Shown here: one piece after another, positions 1 to 7,196 of the stretch
Layout of the letters: each line of letters starts with the position of its first letter
Position numbering within the stretch: the first letter of the stretch is position 1
DNA from: JAWOFN01 sp046497505 [NCBI: bacterium]
GTDB lineage: Bacteria; Blakebacterota; Blakebacteria; Blakebacterales
Assembly (NCBI GenBank): GCA_046497505.1
Contig: JAWOFN010000016.1
Coordinates: 1-42,263 of the forward strand
Length of the DNA stretch: 42,263 bases
Direction of reading: 5' to 3'
Program-made: the position numbers and the translations under genes
The notes under the pieces: generated by a model
Told to the model about the DNA's origin: nothing
The model's database searches: none
What the model saw: the letters and a program-made list of their open reading frames with translations, nothing else

Positions 1-149
1 CGGCGCCACAAGCGCGGATATAGTACGCCTCAGGTGGGTCCCAATTCGGCCCCGAGCTGGGTCCATTTTACATGCCGATTTCCACCCTGCCAGCTATCAC
101 CCCCCCCGGTGCCGTACCTGCAACCTCTTGAGATCGCTTCGACGCCGAA

Positions 150-400
150 CTATCCGCTCAGGTCCTTGCGGAAGCCCTCGGCGATGGCCTCCCATCGCTT
201 GGCCATCATCTCGGCCCGGTCGGGATACTTCGAGGCCAGATCCTTCATTTCGCAGCGGTCGGTGGATAGATCGTACAACTCCCATTCGTGTTGGGGATAG
301 TCTTTGGCTGCGAGTTTCCAATCGCCCATACGTAGCGCCCGATGGGATGCATGACACCACCATAGGCAGTCGCGATCGAGCTCTCGATCCGCCGCAAATA
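150..400 (-). pseudogene. arylsulfatase C-terminal remnant
   Basis: Read on the minus strand, this frame gives a typical sulfatase C-terminus: LWWCH, HRALRMGDWKLAA, then WELYDLSTDRCEMKDLA, a helix ending AEGFRKDLSG and a TAG stop (150-152). These match the late part of type I sulfatases, where the small C-terminal subdomain ends with a 'GDWKL... ELYDL...D..E..dLA' pattern. The N-terminal catalytic domain with the Cys-x-Pro-x-Arg formylglycine motif is absent. Upstream of about 400 the frame is simply antisense to the next fragment, so the gene is cut there and has no start codon. I infer a relic left by deletion. Confidence 0.6.
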
Positions 401-419
401 CCGGAACGAGGCTGCGGCC

Positions 420-596
420 CGGCCTCGCTGGGGCCCCCTCATCGACCTCCTCAATCCCATCCCCGTGACGATCTACGGCGCCAACATCAACCGACGGACC
501 GTAGAGCGTGTGGAGGAGGCGGGATTCGAGCTCCTCGAGGTCACCGACCTGTGGCTGGACATCTTCAAGAAGATCCTCGCGGTACGCCCGGACTGA
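420..596 (+). pseudogene. SAM-dependent methyltransferase C-terminal fragment
   Basis: The plus-strand frame ending at TGA 594-596 encodes GPLIDLLNPIPVTIYGANINRRT, then a VERVEEAGFELLEV segment and a closing DIFKKILAVRPD. This is the usual end of UbiE/PmtA-type class I methyltransferases (the 'GANINR.TV..v..AGf' segment before the last beta strand). The SAM-binding GxGxG region and any start codon are missing. The fragment begins where the sulfatase relic on the other strand ends, so both look like halves left at one deletion junction. The family call rests on pattern recognition of a short piece. Confidence 0.5.
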
Positions 597-623
597 AGAG
601 GAGCTGGACCTGGCCGGGCAGTC

Positions 624-1121
624 TCACTCCCGGATCGGCACGATGCGCAGGGCACGGAGCCGCAGGGTGCCCGTCCCCTCGATGCGAAGACCGGCGCCGC
701 CGTCCGGGGCCGCATCCCCGTGTCCGTGGACCAGGAGTTCCTCTCCCAGGTAGCCGCGGAAGTGGGTGCTGCTCCCCACCGCCCGGAGCACGAGGGGATC
801 GGGCAGGTCCTCTTCGAACGAGGTCGAGTCCTTCACCTGTTCCCAGGCCCGGTCGGGTGCGACCTCCTCCACCCCGGCCGGATCCTGGACCGCGCCCCGG
901 CTCTCCGGGACCAGGCCCAGGAACGAGAGGGCCGAGAGAAACAGCAGGGCCAGCAGGGCCACATACCCGACCATGCGCCAGGGGCGCTTCCAGTCATCGT
1001 CCCCGGAGGAGGGGCCGTGGCAGCCGCCTCCGGCGGCTTTCACGCTGTGACCGCCGCAGCACCCGCCTTCCTGTTGATGTGCGTCATGGGCAGCGTGATC
1101 GTCTTTCGTATGAGCGTGCAC
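624..1121 (-). CDS. His/Cys-rich single-pass membrane protein
   Basis: A protein of about 165 residues. The first 45 residues are rich in His, Cys and Asp (HAHTKDDHAAHDAHQ, then GGCCGGH and GGGCHG), which suggests a metal-binding cytosolic tail. One transmembrane helix follows (WRMVGYVALLALLFLSALSFLG), and then an extracytoplasmic domain of about 90 residues with no family I recognise. I chose GTG at 1121 because GAGGAAGG lies just upstream; an ATG at 1136 is the longer alternative. The gene diverges from the SHOCT gene at 1331, and each has its own triple 11-bp repeat promoter, so it probably belongs to the island's stress regulon. A role in metal handling is inferred from residue composition only. 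Confidence 0.6.
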   Translation of the reverse strand: MHAHTKDDHAAHDAHQQEGGCCGGHSVKAAGGGCHGPSSGDDDWKRPWRMVGYVALLALLFLSALSFLGLVPESRGAVQDPAGVEEVAPDRAWEQVKDSTSFEEDLPDPLVLRAVGSSTHFRGYLGEELLVHGHGDAAPDGGAGLRIEGTGTLRLRALRIVPIRE

Positions 1122-1161
1122 GGTCCTTCCTCTCATTCGGGTCGGCGCCTCGCGTACACGC

Positions 1162-1206
1162 AGGATGGGACAGGCAGCATGAAGCGAGCATGAAGCACGG
1201 CTGAAG
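1162..1206 (-). promoter_or_regulatory. triple 11-bp repeat promoter (minus)
   Basis: On the minus strand, TTCA boxes (TGAA on the plus strand at 1180, 1191 and 1202) repeat with an exact 11-bp period. They are followed 16 nt later by CATCCT as a possible -10. Direct repeats at 11 bp are the classic layout for OmpR/PhoB-family response regulators. The target would be the His/Cys-rich membrane protein. Confidence 0.6.
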
Positions 1207-1223
1207 CCGGGATGGGACGGAGG

Positions 1224-1267
1224 TTCACCCCGCCTTCACGCCCGTTTCATCCCCGCTCGCCTACCTT
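1224..1267 (+). promoter_or_regulatory. triple 11-bp repeat promoter (plus)
   Basis: TTCAC (1224), TTCAC (1235) and TTCAT (1246) recur every 11 bp. TACCTT at 1262 lies 16 nt after the start of the last box and is a candidate -10. The element drives the SHOCT gene at 1331 and sits back to back with the minus-strand element at 1162-1206. Confidence 0.65.
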
Positions 1268-1330
1268 GACGCACAGATACAGAGTGACGACCGGGGAGGG
1301 GATCCCCGGATGCACTTCAGGAGGAAGGTG

Positions 1331-1564
1331 ATGATGCACCACTACGGCTTGATGGGGATGGGCTGGGGGACGTGGATCTTCTGGATCGCGATCCTGGCTT
1401 TCATCCTGATCGCAGCGATCGCTGCCGGGCGGCGGGCCTCCCGCCCCTACCACGAGGGACGGACCGCCCTTTCCGCGCTCGAGATCCTGAGGGAGCGGTA
1501 TGCCCGGGGTGAGATCGGGACCGAGGAGTATCGTGACCGCAGGAGCGTACTCGAGGGAGGATGA
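1331..1564 (+). CDS. SHOCT-domain small membrane protein
   Basis: A 77-residue protein with a Met/Trp/His-rich N-terminus (MMHHYGLMGMGWGTWIF), one transmembrane helix (about residues 10-30) and a C-terminal SHOCT module (ALEILRERYARGEIGTEEY). SHOCT is a short helical module found at the ends of many small bacterial proteins and is thought to mediate oligomerisation. AGGAGG at 1319-1324 sets the start at ATG 1331, although an ATG at 1310 is also in frame. A close paralogue lies at 5174-5413 in the same island, and both sit downstream of regulatory repeats or AT-rich leaders. The exact role is unknown. Confidence 0.8.
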   Translation: MMHHYGLMGMGWGTWIFWIAILAFILIAAIAAGRRASRPYHEGRTALSALEILRERYARGEIGTEEYRDRRSVLEGG

Positions 1565-1582
1565 TGGGGGAGGCGACCCCCC

Positions 1583-2995
1583 TCAGACGGGGAGCTCCAC
1601 CACGAAGCGGGCCCCGTCCTCCCCCTTCTCGACCCGGATCCGTCCACCGTGAGCGCGGACGATGGCACGGGAGAGGGCCAGACCCAGGCCCGATCCCTCG
1701 CCGGCGGTCCTCGCCGGGTCGGCCCGGTAGAAGCGTTCGAAGATCCGCTCCCTGTCCCGCTCCGGGACCCCGGGGCCCTGGTCCTCCACCCAGAGACGGT
1801 ACCGTCCGCCCTCCAGCTCCCCCCCTGCTTCGATTTCGCTTCCCGCCGGACCGTACCGCACCGCGTTGTCCAGCAGGTTCACGAGCACCCGCCGCAGCAT
1901 GCCCCGGTCCCCCTTCACCTCGTCCCCCACAGCCCGGACCCGGAGCGTGATGTCCTTCGCCTCGGCCGAGGGGCGGATCACGTCCACCGCCGCACCGATC
2001 AGATCATCCAGCGAGGTCGACTGTTCCTGCAGCTTCAGCACCCCGACATCCTGCCGTGCCAGCACCAGCAGGTCGTTCACCAGGGCCTGCATCGTGTCCA
2101 CCTCTTCCAGCACGTCCCCCATGATCCGGCGGTACTCCTCCTCGGAGCGGGACCGCCTCAGTCCTACCTCCAGGGTCCCGCGGATGGCGGTCAGGGGCGA
2201 GCGGAGTTCGTGGCTGGCGTCGGCGGTGAAACGCTGCTGGGCCTCGTAGGCCTGCTGGAGCCGGCCGAGCATGGCGTTCAGGACACGGACCAGGTCGGCG
2301 AACTCCCGGGTGCCCGCATAGGCGGTGATGCGGGCCTCCTCGGTAGGGGCCTCGATGGAAGCGGCCTGCTGTACGATGGTCTCCACCGGTTGGAGGGCCC
2401 GGCTGGCCGTGGACCAGCTCAACAGGGCGGCGATGGCCACCCCGGTGACGCCCAGCAGGATGAGGAGGGAATCGATCCGGCTTAGTGTACGCTCCATGGG
2501 GGCCAGGGATACGGCGACCTGGATGACGTGGCCTTCGTGCCGCGGATCGATCCGCTGAAGCGGATAGAAGACCTGACGGAGGGGGGGGGCGATGCCGGTG
2601 TTGCTCTGGAAGGTGGGACCGCCCCGTCGTACTTCGTCCAGGTCGCCCTGATAGCCTGGGAGGGTCCCGGACAGGTTCTCGCTCCGCACTGCCACGCGGT
2701 CGTACTCGTCCCACACCTGGATGCGCCAGAGTATGTGCCGGAGCTGGAGTGCCTCATCTTCCTGAACGTCCCACTCTCGCAGTTCCATCCGCTCCGGGGG
2801 GCTCTCGGCGACGGCACTGGCTTGGAGGGATGCGACCAGGGAAAGCGACCGGTCCACTTCCCGGAGGAGGACCGCTCCCAGCGCGATTCGAAGGGTCAGG
2901 CCGATCACCACGAAGGCGGCGGCCCAGAGAAGCGCGAAGCGCCGCGTCAGGAGCCCCCGATAGGAGACCCTTGCGGATGGATCGATGCTGTTCAC
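1583..2995 (-). CDS. sensor histidine kinase (CusS/BaeS-like)
   Basis: A 470-residue membrane histidine kinase. Visible in order are TM1 (about residues 20-44), a periplasmic sensor of about 130 residues, TM2 (about 176-196), a HAMP linker, a HisKA domain with FTADASHELRSPLTAIRG (phospho-acceptor His262) and an HATPase domain with N-box NLLDNAVRYG, G1 DQGPGVP, F-box FERFYRAD and G2 GSGLGLAL. This architecture is typical of heavy-metal or envelope-stress sensors paired with OmpR regulators. The start is GTG, and GTGA overlaps the regulator's stop by 4 bp, so the two are translationally coupled. The Met/His-rich neighbours suggest copper, silver or another envelope metal stress as the signal; the sensor domain itself does not prove the ligand. 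Confidence 0.92.
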   Translation of the reverse strand: MNSIDPSARVSYRGLLTRRFALLWAAAFVVIGLTLRIALGAVLLREVDRSLSLVASLQASAVAESPPERMELREWDVQEDEALQLRHILWRIQVWDEYDRVAVRSENLSGTLPGYQGDLDEVRRGGPTFQSNTGIAPPLRQVFYPLQRIDPRHEGHVIQVAVSLAPMERTLSRIDSLLILLGVTGVAIAALLSWSTASRALQPVETIVQQAASIEAPTEEARITAYAGTREFADLVRVLNAMLGRLQQAYEAQQRFTADASHELRSPLTAIRGTLEVGLRRSRSEEEYRRIMGDVLEEVDTMQALVNDLLVLARQDVGVLKLQEQSTSLDDLIGAAVDVIRPSAEAKDITLRVRAVGDEVKGDRGMLRRVLVNLLDNAVRYGPAGSEIEAGGELEGGRYRLWVEDQGPGVPERDRERIFERFYRADPARTAGEGSGLGLALSRAIVRAHGGRIRVEKGEDGARFVVELPV

Positions 2996-3657
2996 CCGAA
3001 CCGGTATCCCACGCCGCGGACGGTCTCGATCATCGGCTCATCGTCATCGCCCGAGAGCTTCCGCCTCAGGTTGCCGACATGCACGTCCACCACGTTGCTC
3101 TCGGGATCGAAGTTCAGTTCCCAGACCTTCTGGAGCAGTTCGGTCCGGCTGATGACCTCCTCGGGGTGCAGCATGAAGTACTCGAGGAGCTGGAACTCCT
3201 TCGGCGTGAGGTCCAGGTCGCGCTGCCCCCGCCGGGCCTTGTGCCTGCGATGATCCAGTTCCACGTCCTCGTACCGGATGACGTTCGAGCGGTCCACACC
3301 GCTGCGGCGGAGCAGGGAGCGGACCCGTGCCAGGAGCTCCTCGAAGGCGAAGGGCTTGGTCAGGTAGTCGTCGGCCCCCGCGTCCAGTCCCCGGACCACG
3401 TCCTCGGTGGCATCCCGTGCGGTGAGCATGAGCACCGGGACCTCCGAGCCCTCCCTCCGGAACTCCCGGGCCAGTTCGTAGCCCGAGCGCTCGGGAAGCA
3501 TCACATCGAGTACGAACAGGTCGTACTCGCCCACCGCCGCCTTGATGCTCCCCTCCTCCCCGTCCAGAGCGACGTCCACGGTGTAGTCCTCCTCCTCCAG
3601 ACCCTGCTTGATGAAGGAAGCCACCTTCCGGTCGTCTTCCACCACGAGGATATGCAT
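2992..3657 (-). CDS. OmpR-family response regulator
   Basis: A 221-residue two-domain regulator. The receiver domain has the acidic pocket VVEDD, phospho-acceptor Asp51 (FVLDVMLP), a conserved Thr in LMLTA and Lys101 (LTKPF). The C-terminal winged helix has the hallmark LTPKEFQLLEYFMLHP and the RKL...ETVRGVGYRFG ending. The start at 3657 follows a GGAGG; longer in-frame upstream sequence lacks receiver homology. It lies about 210 bp downstream of the Spy/CpxP-like gene on the same strand and overlaps its kinase gene by 4 bp. I infer that it binds the 11-bp triple repeats found at five promoters in this island, which would give feedback through the 4595-4639 promoter. Confidence 0.94.
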   Translation of the reverse strand: MHILVVEDDRKVASFIKQGLEEEDYTVDVALDGEEGSIKAAVGEYDLFVLDVMLPERSGYELAREFRREGSEVPVLMLTARDATEDVVRGLDAGADDYLTKPFAFEELLARVRSLLRRSGVDRSNVIRYEDVELDHRRHKARRGQRDLDLTPKEFQLLEYFMLHPEEVISRTELLQKVWELNFDPESNVVDVHVGNLRRKLSGDDDEPMIETVRGVGYRFG

Positions 3658-3809
3658 CGCACCGCCTCCGTCGTCTGGGGCTACCCGTTGCTTAGCCGCC
3701 TCCCGGCCGGGGAGCAAGAGGATTCCTCCAGCCTCCCCCGACCGGGACGGCGCAGCCACCTGCTGCACAAAGGAAGGGGAACGGCGTCTTCTCCGCTCCC
3801 CTCCGGGTG

Positions 3810-3829
3810 GGCTGCCGGCTGAGGCAGCC
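3810..3829. other. 7-bp inverted repeat between Spy-like gene and regulator
   Basis: GGCTGCC and GGCAGCC form a perfect 7-bp stem around a 6-nt loop, between the Spy/CpxP-like stop (3865) and the regulator start (3657). On the minus strand no T-run follows, so it could be a partial terminator, an attenuator or an mRNA-stabilising hairpin that sets unequal expression of the two halves of the operon. Confidence 0.4.
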
Positions 3830-3864
3830 TTCGTTTCAGATGGACCTCCCGCGCGTCGCGGTCC

Positions 3865-4536
3865 CTACTTGTCGCGAGGCGGGTGGTGGGCATCGTGGAT
3901 CGAGCCGCCGGGCCCGGCCATGCCCTCTTCGGTGGAGTGCATGCCGTCCATCCCGCCGGCCTGACCATGCATCTGACCGCGGAGCTCGTCCAGCTTCTGG
4001 ATCTGCTCCTCGGTCAGGACGTCCTTCACGTCCTGCTGGTGGCGGGCCTGCAGGAGCTGCAGTTCGACCTGCTGGGCCGCCTGCTCCTTCAGGGCACCCT
4101 CCAGGGCGGAGAGGTCACCCTCTGCCCGGGCGGTCTGCACGTCGATGGCCGCCTTCGAAGCGTCGGCACGGGCCTGGACCAGCTTCTTCCTGAAGTCCTC
4201 ACGCAGGGTGCGGAGCTGCTGGACCTGCCGGTCCTCGAGTCCCAGGGACTCGGCTCGGGGCAGGGGGTCGGCGGTGTGCATACCGGCCGCATTCATCATG
4301 CCGCCGTGCATTCCCATCGTACCGCCCATCATGCCCATGCCGCCCATCATCCCGCCGGCTCCGTTTATGCTGCAGGGTGCCTGCTGGGTCTGGGTCCGGG
4401 TCTGCCCGGTGTTGCCGTGCATGCCCATCATGCCGCTGCTTCCCTGATGCATCTGGGCCGAGGCCGTGCCGGCGAGGGCTGCGATGAACAGGCCCGCCGC
4501 TGCCAGGGCTGTGATGCGGTTCGTGATCTTACGCAT
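3865..4536 (-). CDS. Spy/CpxP-like Met-rich periplasmic protein
   Basis: A 223-residue secreted protein. It has a Sec signal peptide ending near GTASAQ, a Met/Gly/His-rich linker (GGMMGGMGMMGGTMGMHGG) and then a helical domain with LGLEDRQVQQLRTLREDF and VLTEEQIQKLDEL. These fit the LTxxQ helices of the Spy/CpxP/ZraP/CnrX family of periplasmic chaperones and metal-stress sensors. The tail is again rich in Met, Gly and His. AGGAGG upstream fixes the start at ATG 4536. It precedes the regulator-kinase pair on the same strand, the same arrangement as spy- or zraP-type loci, and has a triple-repeat promoter. It may modulate the kinase or buffer metal in the periplasm. Confidence 0.82.
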   Translation of the reverse strand: MRKITNRITALAAAGLFIAALAGTASAQMHQGSSGMMGMHGNTGQTRTQTQQAPCSINGAGGMMGGMGMMGGTMGMHGGMMNAAGMHTADPLPRAESLGLEDRQVQQLRTLREDFRKKLVQARADASKAAIDVQTARAEGDLSALEGALKEQAAQQVELQLLQARHQQDVKDVLTEEQIQKLDELRGQMHGQAGGMDGMHSTEEGMAGPGGSIHDAHHPPRDK

Positions 4537-4594
4537 CGTTCGTTCCTCCTTCTGGGGTTCGTCCTGTCGAAGTCGTTCCATTCATGCTGGGCGC

Positions 4595-4639
4595 AATATG
4601 GGGAGTGGGGGATGAACGGAAGGTGAAGCCGCTGTGAAG
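4595..4639 (-). promoter_or_regulatory. triple 11-bp repeat promoter (minus)
   Basis: TGAA occurs on the plus strand at 4613, 4624 and 4635 (TTCA on the minus strand), an exact 11-bp period. CATATT (minus strand, 4600-4595) follows 16 nt after the start of the last box as a -10. The element reads toward the Spy/CpxP-like gene and the downstream two-component genes, which implies autoregulation. Confidence 0.65.
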
Positions 4640-4654
4640 CTCGATAAAGCCCCC

Positions 4655-4697
4655 TTCAGCGGTTCTTCATCCCCCCTTTATGCCGGCTGGATATCCT
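4655..4697 (+). promoter_or_regulatory. triple 11-bp repeat promoter (plus)
   Basis: TTCAG (4655), TTCAT (4666) and TTTAT (4677) repeat every 11 bp. TATCCT at 4692 is a candidate -10, 15 nt after the last box begins. The element reads toward the YHS gene at 4770 and lies back to back with the minus-strand element at 4595-4639. Confidence 0.65.
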
Positions 4698-4769
4698 CCA
4701 CCCAGTGACCCTTTCGGGGCCGGTCCACCTGCACCGGATCCCGTGCCCACGCCAGCAAGGAGGACCGCT

Positions 4770-4943
4770 GTGAACCGGACCGGCCCCCAGGACGTCATCG
4801 ACCCGGTCTGCGGCATGACCGTGAACCCGAGGAGCGCCCCCGCAGAGACCGAGCACGAGGGGAAGACCTACTACTTCTGTGCTCCGGTCTGCAAAGAACG
4901 GTTCGAGGAAGCCCCGGAGAGGTACCTGAGCAGCAGCAGCTGA
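4770..4943 (+). CDS. YHS-domain mini-protein
   Basis: A 57-residue protein consisting of one YHS domain: DPVCGMTV, then EGKTYYFCAPVCKERFEEAPERYL. The conserved Cys of VCGM and the CAPVC pair are the metal-binding residues of YHS/TRASH modules, which occur in copper-transporting ATPases and metallochaperones. AAGGAGG precedes the GTG at 4770, so I prefer that start to the in-frame ATG at 4680, which would lie inside the promoter. Expression from the triple-repeat promoter places it in the same regulon as the Met-rich proteins. Binding of copper or a similar soft metal is likely but not shown by the sequence. Confidence 0.85.
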   Translation: MNRTGPQDVIDPVCGMTVNPRSAPAETEHEGKTYYFCAPVCKERFEEAPERYLSSSS

Positions 4944-5019
4944 GGACGCATGCACTCCGGTGTCGGACATTTTCTTGTGGTCTGCCGGCAGGGTTCGGTG
5001 CCGGGGTACCTCGGTTCGT

Positions 5020-5138
5020 CCCTCCCCCTTTATGCTCTGTATCAACGGTTTACATCCCAAATAACATCACTTTACTTGCAGATGAAGGTGGATGAGCAAA
5101 AGATTCCCGGATGGCCCGCCCGATGTGCCTGCTCATCC
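5020..5138 (+). promoter_or_regulatory. AT-rich leader with inverted repeat
   Basis: Between the YHS gene and the second SHOCT gene the composition falls sharply in GC (about 5028-5100). TTTAC appears at 5049 and 5071, 22 bp or two 11-bp turns apart, a possible degenerate version of the island operator. GGATGAGCA (5090-5098) and TGCTCATCC (5130-5138) form a 9-bp inverted repeat enclosing 31 nt. No coding sequence is evident in 4944-5173. Confidence 0.35.
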
Positions 5139-5173
5139 GGATTCACACACGAGATCGAACAGGGGGTTGCGTC

Positions 5174-5413
5174 ATGCACGGATGGGGCCTGTGGGGTATG
5201 GGAGGGTGGATGTGGCTGTTCTGGATCATCGTGCTCGGTGCCGTCGTCTGGGGCGTCCTCGCTGCATTGAGGGGCGGGGAGCGGCCGGGCGGAATGGGCA
5301 CGGGCACCGAGGATGTGAGGACCCCCCTGGAGATCCTCAAGGAGCGGTACGCCCGGGGGGAGATCGATCGGGAGGAGTTCGAGGAGCGGAAGGAGGCCCT
5401 GGAAGAAGACTGA
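5174..5413 (+). CDS. SHOCT-domain small membrane protein (paralogue)
   Basis: A 79-residue paralogue of the protein at 1331-1564. The N-terminus is MHGWGLWGMGGWMWLF, followed by a transmembrane helix, a Gly-rich linker and the SHOCT module PLEILKERYARGEIDREEF ending in an acidic tail. The start at ATG 5174 has a purine-rich AGGGGG upstream and gives the same N-terminal layout as the paralogue; the in-frame ATG at 5111 would add an unlikely leader. The gene lies between the YHS gene and the Met/Gln-rich gene. SHOCT proteins often occur singly in stress loci, so two copies in 4 kb under a shared regulator suggest that they act together. Confidence 0.8.
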   Translation: MHGWGLWGMGGWMWLFWIIVLGAVVWGVLAALRGGERPGGMGTGTEDVRTPLEILKERYARGEIDREEFEERKEALEED

Positions 5414-5422
5414 AGATGCCTC

Positions 5423-5466
5423 TTCATCGCTCCTTCATCCTCTCTTCATGCAGCAGCAGCGATATT
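5423..5466 (+). promoter_or_regulatory. triple 11-bp repeat promoter (plus)
   Basis: TTCAT occurs at 5423, 5434 and 5445, three perfect copies with exact 11-bp spacing. GATATT at 5461 lies 16 nt after the last box begins. This is the cleanest copy of the motif. It precedes the Met/Gln-rich gene and the barrel gene. Confidence 0.7.
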
Positions 5467-5544
5467 GACACGGATACGCAGGACCGACCTCAGCAGCTTA
5501 TGACGACCGACCGCAACCAGCAGTCCTATCGGGAGGGATGAAGG

Positions 5545-6030
5545 ATGAAGCGATTCACGGCAGCCGTGGCGGCTGTCCTGTTCATGGCCTCGCCTGCCTT
5601 CGCGCAGCAGGGGCACATGCAGCAGGGCCAGCAGGGTCACATGCAGAACATGCAGCAGCATATGCAGATGATGCAGCACATGCAGGAGCACATGCAGATG
5701 CTGTCGAAGCAGTACGGCGAGATGGCCCGGAACTTCCGGATGATGGGAAACCGCATGGGCCCGGGTACCATGGGGATGATGATGAGCGGACCCATGCGTG
5801 CCATGGCGCAGTCCATGAACCAGATGTCCCAGGCCGCATCCGGCATGAGCGGTCAGATGCAGGAACTGATGCAGAACGAGCAGTTCATGCAGATGGAGGG
5901 CATGGGTGAGCACATGCAGTCCATGCAGGAGCACATGGAGCCCCTCATGGAGCACTTCGAGGCGATGAAGAAGGCCATGCAGGCCATCCAGGAACAGGCC
6001 GGCGGGGCCCAGGAACCTCCGCTCCGCTGA
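5545..6030 (+). CDS. secreted Met/Gln/His-rich protein
   Basis: A 161-residue protein with a clear Sec signal peptide (cleavage near SPAFAQ) and an almost repetitive body of HMQ, QMM and GHMQ units. About one residue in five is Met, with many Gln and His. Clusters of Met and His in the periplasm bind Cu(I) or Ag(I) in proteins such as CusF, PcoC and CopK, but no known fold is visible here and coiled helices are possible. A purine-rich site before ATG 5545 and the adjacent triple-repeat promoter support expression. Its stop overlaps the next start by one base (TGATG), so it forms an operon with the barrel protein. Confidence 0.75.
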   Translation: MKRFTAAVAAVLFMASPAFAQQGHMQQGQQGHMQNMQQHMQMMQHMQEHMQMLSKQYGEMARNFRMMGNRMGPGTMGMMMSGPMRAMAQSMNQMSQAASGMSGQMQELMQNEQFMQMEGMGEHMQSMQEHMEPLMEHFEAMKKAMQAIQEQAGGAQEPPLR

Positions 6031-6896
6031 TGCGCCGACCGACTGCTGCAGGGGCGGCGGTCTCCGGGGCCGCCGCCTTTCTGCTTATACTCGCGACCGC
6101 AGGCACCACCGGCGCCCAGCAGATGGGGAGTCCATCACGGATGAACGGTTCCTGGTGGGTCGGGACCTCGCTGGGCTACAGCTCCGGAGGGTTCGAACTG
6201 AGCCAGGACGTGAGCGCACTGACGGCCGGGTTCGCCGGGGGATGGAACCTGGACCGGCTGGGGCTCAGTGCTTCGGTGGGGATCGTGTCCTTCCGGGGTT
6301 CCGGTCTCACCTACACCGGCTACGGGACCCAGCCCGGTCACATGACCGGCGGCTCCGGCAGCACGGGCGGGGGGATGATGCCCGGCGGTACCACCACCTC
6401 CGCCGCCTCGGTCACCGGGGTGGGGGACCTCTATCTCTCCGGGTCCTACCGCCTGCTCGGCCGGCCCGGGAGCACCATTTTCCGGTTCTCCGGCAGCGTA
6501 AAGGCGCCCCTGGCCGATGAGAGCGAGGGCCTGGGCACGGGGGAGTGGGACGCAGGAGGTCAGGCGACCCTGACCCTGCCGGCCGCCGGAGGGTTCCTGA
6601 CCGCTTCGGGAGGCTACATGGTCCTGGGTGACCCGGCGGGTGCCGAGTACAGGGACCCCCTGAGCGGAAGGGTCTCATGGTTCCGACCCCTGGGAGGTCA
6701 CACCCGCAGCCTCTTTCTGGAAGTGGCAGCCGCCCAGACCATCGTCGAAGGCCTGCCCGGGCCGGTGCAGGCCGGTGTGGGGTACGGGGTGATGGGAGGA
6801 GACGGCAAGGGCTGGCTGGCGGGATTGAACATCGGACTCACCGAAGGTGCTCCGGACTGGAGCCTCTCCCTCAGCCTGATGCTTTCGGGGAGCTGA
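6030..6896 (+). CDS. putative outer-membrane beta-barrel protein
   Basis: A 288-residue secreted protein. The signal peptide ends near TTGAQ, and the rest is alternating amphipathic strands rich in Gly, Ser and aromatic residues (WWVGTSLGYSSGG, LGLSASVGIVSF, YLSGSYRLLG, GGQATLTLPA, LFLEVAAAQTI, SLSLSLML). This looks like a 10-12-strand barrel of the transporter or DUF-type outer-membrane family. A Gly/Met/Thr loop (MTGGSGSTGGGMMPGG) may face outward and bind metal. The start codon overlaps the preceding stop, so the protein is coupled to the Met/Gln-rich protein. A passive or partner channel for the stress system is an inference. Confidence 0.65.
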   Translation: MRRPTAAGAAVSGAAAFLLILATAGTTGAQQMGSPSRMNGSWWVGTSLGYSSGGFELSQDVSALTAGFAGGWNLDRLGLSASVGIVSFRGSGLTYTGYGTQPGHMTGGSGSTGGGMMPGGTTTSAASVTGVGDLYLSGSYRLLGRPGSTIFRFSGSVKAPLADESEGLGTGEWDAGGQATLTLPAAGGFLTASGGYMVLGDPAGAEYRDPLSGRVSWFRPLGGHTRSLFLEVAAAQTIVEGLPGPVQAGVGYGVMGGDGKGWLAGLNIGLTEGAPDWSLSLSLMLSGS

Positions 6897-6924
6897 TCCG
6901 GATGGTGCGGAGGGCCCCGCTGCC

Positions 6925-7155
6925 TCAGTAGACCGTGTGGACCCTCTGGTTGCGGGCCCGGATGAGGTGGACGGTCCCGTCGGGGCTGCGCACCCGGGCC
7001 ACCACGTCGACCCGTATCTCCGCAGGCCATCGCGGTCCGTCCCGGGCCACCCGTTCCAGCATCCAGGGAGGGGAACCGGGGCGTTCTTCGAACGACAGCA
7101 CGATGGTCCGCACCTCCTGGATGGAGAGGGGGCCGTCCGGCGGCGACAGAAAGTG
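6925..7155 (-). other. possible short or broken coding fragment
   Basis: One minus-strand frame is open from 7155 to a stop at 6925 and reads like protein (LSIQEVRTIVLSFEER, then WPAEIRVDVVARVRSPDG). It has no convincing ATG or GTG with a ribosome site; GTG at 7113 is the best internal candidate, giving 62 residues. No family is recognised. It could be a remnant or a chance frame in high-GC DNA. Confidence 0.25.
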
Positions 7156-7196
7156 AATGACCGTTCAGTAATTCGGGGAATTTGCTGGAAGACCGG

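Noticed and set aside
1-127. Leftmost 127 bases
   Set aside because: I see no gene, hairpin or repeat here beyond a short poly-C run.
128-1204. Long plus-strand frame at the left end
   Set aside because: Arg/Pro-rich shadow; the real signals there are the two gene fragments and the minus-strand membrane protein.
5600-5720. CAGATGCAGCA-like repeats suggesting a CRISPR or satellite
   Set aside because: The repeats are irregular and fully explained by codons for Met, Gln and His in the secreted protein.
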